A program made the position numbers and the translations under genes. DNA of 64,000 nucleotides from Candidatus Peregrinibacteria bacterium (GTDB lineage: Bacteria; Patescibacteriota; Gracilibacteria; UBA1369): positions 1 to 64,000 of the forward strand of contig JAGQLQ010000001.1 of NCBI GenBank assembly GCA_020429235.1, given 5' to 3'. Under the pieces are notes generated by a model. The model was not told the DNA's origin. It did not search any database and saw only the letters and a program-made list of their open reading frames with translations. Positions 58,963-64,000 of this stretch are shown here, piece by piece (positions within the stretch are counted from its first letter, which is position 1; every line of letters starts with the position of its first letter).

Positions 58963-59557
58963 TCGAAAATTGAAAAAAAGAATAATTTTTTTTCTGAGCA
59001 GTACGCTTAAAATTCTCTTTCGCCCGATTCAAAAGTGTTCCAATTGTCCCCACCGACTTTTTCAACACATCCCCCATACTCGTATAATCCAGATCCTCCA
59101 AATATCGTAAAACCAAAACCTCTCTATACTTCACCGGCATCGCGTACAACACCTCCTGCACCGCGCCACGCAACTCCTTCTTGGATGTATCCCCAACAAT
59201 ATCAACGTCCGCATGCAACACATCCAACAAATCTCCCATTTCATCATCATCCGTCTCCAGTGGCACGACATTTTGCTTATTCTTGCGCAAATAGTTAATC
59301 GCCTCATTGTGCGCAATCCGATACGCCCAACTGGAAAACTGCATTTCAGGATTAAACCCGTTCAGGTTCCGATAAATTTTCAAAAAAACCTCCTGCACAA
59401 CATCTTCGCAGCACTGCCTGGAAAGACCGGTAAACCGCCGAACATAACGGAGCAGCTTCTCTTCATATCGCTCAACGATTGGCCCAAACGCATCCGCATC
59501 CTTCAGCGCCTCCGCCACCAGTTCAGCATCCTTCTTTTGCAGGTGATCTTTGAACAT
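58955..59557 (-). CDS. ECF-type RNA polymerase sigma factor
   Basis: A 200-residue sigma-70 family factor of the extracytoplasmic-function group. Region 2 is ADAFGPIVERYEEKLLRYVRRF...CEDVVQEVFLKIYRNLNGF...FSSWAYRIAHNEAINYLRK. Region 4 is VLYAMPVKYREVLVLRYLEDLDYTSMGDVLKKSVGTIGTLLNRAKENFK. The frame is open to a TTG at 59596, but ATG 59557 is a better start. It is the first gene of an operon with a membrane protein (8-bp overlap) and a Spy-like protein, so the signal is likely envelope stress. Confidence 0.92.
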   Translation of the reverse strand: MFKDHLQKKDAELVAEALKDADAFGPIVERYEEKLLRYVRRFTGLSRQCCEDVVQEVFLKIYRNLNGFNPEMQFSSWAYRIAHNEAINYLRKNKQNVVPLETDDDEMGDLLDVLHADVDIVGDTSKKELRGAVQEVLYAMPVKYREVLVLRYLEDLDYTSMGDVLKKSVGTIGTLLNRAKENFKRTAQKKNYSFFQFSNE

Positions 59558-59614
59558 GTCACCTATAATACACGAACTTCTATAAAAATCTTTCAACGAA
59601 AAATTCCAATTTTT

Positions 59615-60106
59615 TTAAACATGACAACTCCCTCCTCCCTTCTTCATCACATACTTCTGATGATACTCCTCCGCCTTGTACCACGGTGAAGCCGGCACAA
59701 TCTGTGTCACAATTTTCTTTCCTTCGTATTTTGGAGTCGCCTGCAATTCAGCAACAAACTCTTCCGCCTCTTTTTTCTGCTCTTCAGAATGATAAAAAAT
59801 CACCGACCGATACTGCGACCCAATATCCGGTCCCTGCCGATTCATAGTTGTCGGATTATGATTCTTAAAAAAGATATCCAGCAGTTCTTTATAAGAAATA
59901 ACCGTCGGATCAAACTTCATCTGCACTGCTTCAGCATGGCCGGTCCCATCGGTACAAACCTGCTCATAACTTGGATTTTCCGTTTTTCCTCCTGTGTACC
60001 CAACCTCAGTTTCCGTCACACCTTTTGTACATCTAAAAATTTCTTCAACGCCCCAAAAACATCCTGCTGCAAACGTCGCCATTTGCAAATCTTGGTCTTC
60101 AGCCAT
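59615..60106 (-). CDS. msrA: Peptide methionine-S-sulfoxide reductase
   Basis: A 163-residue MsrA that reduces methionine-S-sulfoxide in oxidised proteins. The active-site GCFWGVEE (Cys near residue 16) is followed by VGYTGGKTENPSYEQVC, HAEAVQMKFDP and DIGSQYRSVIFYH. The C-terminus ends GGGSCHV, with a Cys two residues from the end that may act as the resolving cysteine. It is a soluble single-domain form with no MsrB fusion. It is divergent from the gene at 60151, with 44 bp between starts. Confidence 0.95.
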   Translation of the reverse strand: MAEDQDLQMATFAAGCFWGVEEIFRCTKGVTETEVGYTGGKTENPSYEQVCTDGTGHAEAVQMKFDPTVISYKELLDIFFKNHNPTTMNRQGPDIGSQYRSVIFYHSEEQKKEAEEFVAELQATPKYEGKKIVTQIVPASPWYKAEEYHQKYVMKKGGGSCHV

Positions 60107-60150
60107 ATGATTCGATTAAAATATATCTATCTTTATTATAATACCTTCCT

Positions 60151-60963
60151 ATGAAATACGAAGACGAACTCAAAAAAATGACCGGCATGGCTGGGCAACC
60201 CGTCCAAAATATGGCGGGCAACGCTCAAAAAACCGTGTCCAACATTATCAAGCTCGCCCTCATAGTGCCGATTGTTATCATGCTCATAACAGGAGTAGCA
60301 GTCTTCTTGTTCGTGGGAAACATCGACAATTTTGGAATGGATCTTGCCCAACAATTCCTGGGAGACGAAGCAGACCGGATACAACAAACAACAGAATTCT
60401 CTGGAAATCCGGCAGCATTTGACGTTCTTGCCATGCTCCCGGAAGCTCAGGCATACGCCGGAGAAGGAGCCCAGCTTTCAGAAATCGATTCTTACTTTGT
60501 TAGCGCTGATGGAACCCAGAATTTCGCGGCCGATTATGAACCACCCGCCCGAACAACCTACACATTCATAAAAACCGTCCCGCCGCCAGAGAATGCTCCA
60601 CCAACAGGAGTTGACGAATATTACCAACAAATCAAAGTCGAAGCTCTCAATCCTGGAGAAACAAGACACATTACCAGCCGCGGAGGAAGCGTAAACCTTG
60701 ATTACTGGGTAACCAACAAAGGATTTATCCGCTCCATAGGCAGTCCTACAGCTCGCGCGCCAGGAGAATTCATCGACGCCCCGTCATGCAGCTTTGCCGA
60801 CATCTGGCAAAAAGCTATCGAAACAGGAGTTTCATCCGAAGCTGCAGCCAACATCACCTATGATGAAGATGGATATCGATTTCAAATCAGCACCCTTGGT
60901 GTCTGGCTCGAATTCGACCAGGACTGCAACCTCACCCTGGACATGAATAACCTCGGCCGCTAG
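60151..60963 (+). CDS. Membrane-anchored protein, unknown
   Basis: A 270-residue protein with a short cytoplasmic N-terminus, one membrane helix at about residues 31-55 (IIKLALIVPIVIMLITGVAVFLFV) and a ~210-residue outer domain of unknown fold. Two Cys (SCSFADIW and DQDCNLTL) may pair. A stretch PPARTTYTFIKTVPPPENAPPTG is a Pro-rich linker. A TATAAT at 60137-60142 lies only 8 bp before ATG 60151, so the mRNA is likely leaderless or nearly so. It ends in a strong terminator. Confidence 0.65.
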   Translation: MKYEDELKKMTGMAGQPVQNMAGNAQKTVSNIIKLALIVPIVIMLITGVAVFLFVGNIDNFGMDLAQQFLGDEADRIQQTTEFSGNPAAFDVLAMLPEAQAYAGEGAQLSEIDSYFVSADGTQNFAADYEPPARTTYTFIKTVPPPENAPPTGVDEYYQQIKVEALNPGETRHITSRGGSVNLDYWVTNKGFIRSIGSPTARAPGEFIDAPSCSFADIWQKAIETGVSSEAAANITYDEDGYRFQISTLGVWLEFDQDCNLTLDMNNLGR

Positions 60964-60998
60964 CCTGAATAACTCAACACTTCGAACAAAAAAAACTT

Positions 60999-61029
60999 CT
61001 CCGTGAATGCTATTCATTCACGGAGTTTT
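60999..61029 (+). terminator. Intrinsic terminator
   Basis: CTCCGTGAATG (60999-61009), 5-nt loop, CATTCACGGAG (61015-61025), then TTTTG. Ends the gene at 60151. Confidence 0.9.
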
Positions 61030-61062
61030 GTTGTACAATACAAACAATCTTAAAACCGCCTC

Positions 61063-62463
61063 ATGAAAAACAAAATATCAAAACTCACGCTTGTGAGTAT
61101 GACTTTTTCCCTTCTCGCAGCTATTCCAACATCTTTCGCACTCACGGCTGATGAAATTTTAGATAACAATATTTACCATTCGGAACTCGGATTTTCCGCA
61201 ATTTTCCCAACAGAATGGGACAACTACATTGTCACGGTAGACAATCTGGATTTTGAAGAATACGGAACAGCACAGGCGGTTCAATTGGGGCTTCCAGGAG
61301 AAACTGACACCATTACGATTAGTCGTCATGCAACTCAGGACTGGATTGACCTTTCTCAATACCAAGGCGAAAAACCTGAACTCCTTGGCGTAAGCGACGG
61401 TTACGCTCTTGGTTACACCACCAATCCGGAAACATTTGATGAAACAGCACAATGGGTTCTCGACCACATCACCCTTCACAAAGAACCACTCAGTGACATA
61501 GAAGGAACACTCAATGAACAGGCTATTCAATACCTCATCGATACCGGTGTTGTTTCCGGTTATATGGATGGAACCTTCAAGCCCGGCAACAGCATCAACC
61601 GCGCGGAGCTCATGAAAATCCTGACCGAAGCACACGGTCCAACTCCGGATCCAGACAAATACAACAACTGTTTTCCCGACGTAAACGAACAATGGTTCGC
61701 TGTCTATGTTTGTTATGCAAAAGACAAAAACTGGATTCAGGGATACCCGGATGGAGAGTTCAAACCAGCCAACGAAGTCAACAAAGTTGAAGCCCTCAAA
61801 ATGATTATCAACTCACAAGGACTCAACATCCCTGGCGCAGTAAACGATCATCTTTTCGACGATGTCGACAACAGTTCGTGGTATGCCCCATTCGTAAAAT
61901 CAGCAAAAGATAACGGCCTTCTGGATGTAACCGGCACAATTTATGGTGTTGGAGAATCCATCACCCGCGCCGAAGTCAGCGAAAACATCTATCGAACAAT
62001 CCTGGTTAACCTTCTTTCAGGATCGACCACCAGTGGTCCAGACTCATCAACAGAGGAACAAACACCAGAAGACATCCTCGCAGAAATCGACGGCTATGCA
62101 GTCTTTGCAAGTGAAAGCTTTAAATTCAGCATTGAATATCCGGAAGCATGGTACTACCAGGGACTTCCAACCGATGAAAACGGGATGCGTCCATACGAAT
62201 TTGGACCTGGCCTGGCAGATGAAGAACCTGCGGTCATCACCCTCTTGATCGGAACAGGACAGGAACCGGAAGGAACTATTGTTGAAATGAATGGAAAATC
62301 TCTGATTGTTGTAGAAGAAGGATCAGAAACAAATATCTATTACACCGGTGAATCAACAGGGCGACTCTTCCACCTTTCTGGGATGTCAGAATTTGAAGAC
62401 GTTATGCTCAATATGGGGTCATCCATTATCGACGAGGAGCCAGAACAGCAAAGTGCTACCTAA
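61063..62463 (+). CDS. Secreted protein with central SLH triplet
   Basis: A 466-residue exported protein with a signal peptide to about residue 26 (TSFA|LTAD). Residues about 30-145 are an unknown beta-rich domain. Three SLH domains fill about 150-330: DTGVVSGYMDGTFKPGNSINRAE, DVNEQWFAVYV...DGEFKPANEVNKVE and DVDNSSWYAPFV...ESITRAEV. A further domain follows (about 345-450) that opens with FASESFKFSIEYPEAWYY, like the first domain, which starts YHSELGFSAIFPTEWD. So the same kind of module flanks the SLH triplet on both sides. It is probably held to the cell wall by the SLH set. Confidence 0.85.
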   Translation: MKNKISKLTLVSMTFSLLAAIPTSFALTADEILDNNIYHSELGFSAIFPTEWDNYIVTVDNLDFEEYGTAQAVQLGLPGETDTITISRHATQDWIDLSQYQGEKPELLGVSDGYALGYTTNPETFDETAQWVLDHITLHKEPLSDIEGTLNEQAIQYLIDTGVVSGYMDGTFKPGNSINRAELMKILTEAHGPTPDPDKYNNCFPDVNEQWFAVYVCYAKDKNWIQGYPDGEFKPANEVNKVEALKMIINSQGLNIPGAVNDHLFDDVDNSSWYAPFVKSAKDNGLLDVTGTIYGVGESITRAEVSENIYRTILVNLLSGSTTSGPDSSTEEQTPEDILAEIDGYAVFASESFKFSIEYPEAWYYQGLPTDENGMRPYEFGPGLADEEPAVITLLIGTGQEPEGTIVEMNGKSLIVVEEGSETNIYYTGESTGRLFHLSGMSEFEDVMLNMGSSIIDEEPEQQSAT

Positions 62464-62479
62464 AAAGAGTCCAAAAACC

Positions 62480-62508
62480 TTACAGAAATGCCATTTTTAT
62501 GGTATAAT
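62480..62508 (+). promoter_or_regulatory. Promoter of the secreted repeat protein
   Basis: TTACAG (62480-62485), 17 bp, TATAAT (62503-62508). Start near 62515, about 21 nt before the GTG at 62536. Confidence 0.75.
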
Positions 62509-62535
62509 ACAAAGAACTAAAAGCACAAATCGCCT

Positions 62536-64000
62536 GTGAAAAAAATAGCCAAAAAAGTATTGGTGGCCACTATGATTGCGAGCCTCACCGTTCAGGTTGT
62601 ACTCGCGGCAACTTCAAAACAATGGCCAAACAGCGGATCTCCGGATGACATTATTGTAGCAAACAGCTCTACATACGAAGATACCGCATTTACTGCAAAA
62701 ACAAGCGATGGCAACTATGTCGTAGCCTGGGCATTTTATGATGGTTTACAAGTTGATATCTATGCACAAAAATTTTCTTCCGCTGACGGTTCAACAGTCT
62801 GGAGTGGAGATACTCAAGTAACGAATACTGGTGGAACGGATGAATATCCGGTTGCGATCATTGCCGATACCAATGGCGGCGCATACATTTTCTGGAACCT
62901 TGATCTTGGTGGTGGAGATTGCGAAATCTATGTTCAGAAAATTGACAGCAGCGGAGCCCTATCTGGAAGCACTGTTACCCCAACCATTGGCGGAACAGAA
63001 TGTGAAGTTTATAATCACGCAATTTCTGATGGATCGGGTGGATACTATCTTGCATGGGGAACAGGCGGGCCAGGCCTTAACATTTTTCAGGGAACAGACC
63101 TGCACATCACCCGTGTAAACGACAGCGGATCAGTCGATTCAGGCTGGAATACTGGTGGCAGCGGAACATGGCGTCCTCTTCAACTACCAGAGAGTGGTTT
63201 TAGAGCAAGCGAACATAGTGTTCAATTGGTCAGTAATGGACTTGGCGATGTTGTTGCCATGTACGAAAGCGACGGAGCAAATTTCTATTTAGCAACTACA
63301 AAATTCGATTCCAGTGGGACTATCGCTGGATCACCATGGGATCTTCCCCTCCAAATAGATTTAGATAATAACGGAAACCTTGGACGACATCTCATCTCCG
63401 ATGGAAGCGGAAACATTTATATCGGCTACTTAGCGGGACCATTCGGTTCACCAGACACAGTAAAAGTACAAAAAATTAACAGCGCGGGGACCTTTCAATG
63501 GGGAACAGGTGTCATTGTATCAACAACCGATATTGACGATTTTAGCGGACAACCACGTATAGTTTATGACGGTAGTGGTGGGGTTTTTATTGCCTGGCAA
63601 ACTGCTGGATCAGACAATGAAATTTACGCACATCACGTTACATCTGGTGGATCTCTTGATTCAGCAGACAACTGGGCTTCAGCCCCAATCCCCCTTTCAA
63701 ATCAAGACTCCAATGTCTCATGGTTTATCAATGACTATCGGGACTTTAATAACTTTATCTCTGATGGAAACGGTGGAGCCTATGGGCTATACGGCTCTTA
63801 CGAAGGTGGATCATATCCAATCGCGAAACTCCAACACTTAAACAGCGATGGCTCTGTAGAGTTCAGCGGTGATGGAACAACGTTAGGTACAAGCATTGAT
63901 GGAGTCGTTGCAAAAATGATCTCCAATGGATCGACCGGTGTAGTCCTCACCTACCAACACAACAACGCCGGAGATTTTGACCTTTACATGCAATATTTCG
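62536..64000 (+). CDS. Secreted repeat protein, beta-propeller-like (cut by window end)
   Basis: The frame is open from GTG 62536 to the end of the window, giving at least 488 residues. Residues 1-25 are a signal peptide (KKIAKKVLVATMIASLTVQVVLA). The rest repeats units of ~50-60 residues with the pattern DGSGGxYxxWxxxxxGxxxIYxQKxxSxG, for example NGGAYIFWNLDLGGGDCEIYVQKIDSSG, GSGGYYLAWGTGG and GSGGVFIAWQTAGSDNEIYAHHV. Such repeats usually fold as blades of a beta-propeller on secreted proteins. No end domain is visible, so a surface anchor may lie beyond the window. Confidence 0.8.
   Translation, partial: MKKIAKKVLVATMIASLTVQVVLAATSKQWPNSGSPDDIIVANSSTYEDTAFTAKTSDGNYVVAWAFYDGLQVDIYAQKFSSADGSTVWSGDTQVTNTGGTDEYPVAIIADTNGGAYIFWNLDLGGGDCEIYVQKIDSSGALSGSTVTPTIGGTECEVYNHAISDGSGGYYLAWGTGGPGLNIFQGTDLHITRVNDSGSVDSGWNTGGSGTWRPLQLPESGFRASEHSVQLVSNGLGDVVAMYESDGANFYLATTKFDSSGTIAGSPWDLPLQIDLDNNGNLGRHLISDGSGNIYIGYLAGPFGSPDTVKVQKINSAGTFQWGTGVIVSTTDIDDFSGQPRIVYDGSGGVFIAWQTAGSDNEIYAHHVTSGGSLDSADNWASAPIPLSNQDSNVSWFINDYRDFNNFISDGNGGAYGLYGSYEGGSYPIAKLQHLNSDGSVEFSGDGTTLGTSIDGVVAKMISNGSTGVVLTYQHNNAGDFDLYMQYF

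Noticed and set aside
62831-63841. Separate small genes inside the last kilobase
   Set aside because: They are out-of-frame shadows of the long secreted repeat protein that is open from 62536 to the window end.
1-64000. Reassigned genetic code (TGA = Gly)
   Set aside because: TGA ends several genes at the family-expected point (pabC, the hydrolase at 55514-56347), and no internal TGA is needed in any recognised gene.
1-64000. CRISPR arrays, insertion sequences, prophage
   Set aside because: No regularly spaced direct repeats, transposase or phage structural genes were seen on either strand.

Overview
The window looks like a chromosomal segment of a small-genome bacterium of the Candidate Phyla Radiation, most like Candidatus Peregrinibacteria. 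The reasons are moderate GC, very tight gene packing, frequent GTG and TTG starts with little Shine-Dalgarno signal, S-layer-homology (SLH) surface proteins, a phosphoketolase/split-transketolase pentose metabolism and a B12-type ribonucleotide reductase. TGA ends real genes (for example at 56347 and 40643), so the code is standard and the TGA=Gly lineages (Gracilibacteria, Absconditabacteria) do not fit. The lineage is an inference; no rRNA is present.

Layout. 0-7.5 kb: de novo pyrimidine synthesis (pyrD fragment, pyrE, pyrC, pyrB, carA) with an orphan histidine kinase and an unknown gene fired divergently from pyrB. 7.5-10.3 kb: an SLH/DUF3352 surface protein and a small unknown gene. 10.3-10.9 kb: no protein gene, but a strongly structured candidate non-coding RNA on the minus strand with its own promoter and terminator. 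11-20.5 kb: a DnaQ-DinG fusion, LemA and its DUF2207 partner, AlaE, UvrB, a DUF378 protein, and an unknown protein ending in the SSB-type tip DDDIPF. 20.6-24.4 kb: class II ribonucleotide reductase behind two NrdR-like boxes 31 bp apart. 24.5-27.2 kb: inositol monophosphatase family, LUD protein, ArsR regulator, tRNA-Arg, unknown.

27.3-39 kb is a pentose-phosphate block: prs, an RpiB-like fragment, rpiA and rpe on the minus strand; NDH-2-like flavoprotein, HAD phosphatase and phosphoketolase on the plus strand; two S51 peptidases tail to tail; then an intergenic region (35.82-36.17 kb) with a tRNA-like element, a predicted small RNA antisense to it, and a nested inverted-repeat element. A long minus-strand operon runs from ndk (43.7 kb) through pabB, pabC, folP, a CExxHGH-type PTPS in place of folB, and folK, into transketolase N, signal peptidase-DUF192 and transketolase C. 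43.7-53.8 kb: amidinotransferase-fold enzyme, M16 peptidase, lipoproteins, PBP2/FtsI, tRNA-Trp, and a cohesin/dockerin surface pair.

53.9-57.4 kb: tRNA-Thr overlapping a Cys-rich exported protein, then a TrpR-type regulator facing an aspartoacylase-family hydrolase and a DUF3182 (ATP-grasp-like) protein across an 18-bp GTACT(N8)AGTAC palindrome. 57.5-64 kb: ECF sigma / membrane anti-sigma-like / Spy-like cassette, msrA, a membrane protein, an SLH protein and a secreted repeat protein cut by the window end.

Best candidates for something new: the ~540-nt RNA at 10.3-10.9 kb, the tRNA-like/antisense RNA pair at 35.9-36.04 kb, the 121-bp nested inverted repeat at 36.07-36.19 kb, the TrpR-controlled hydrolase/ATP-grasp module at 54.5-57.4 kb, and the SSB-tail protein at 19.2 kb.
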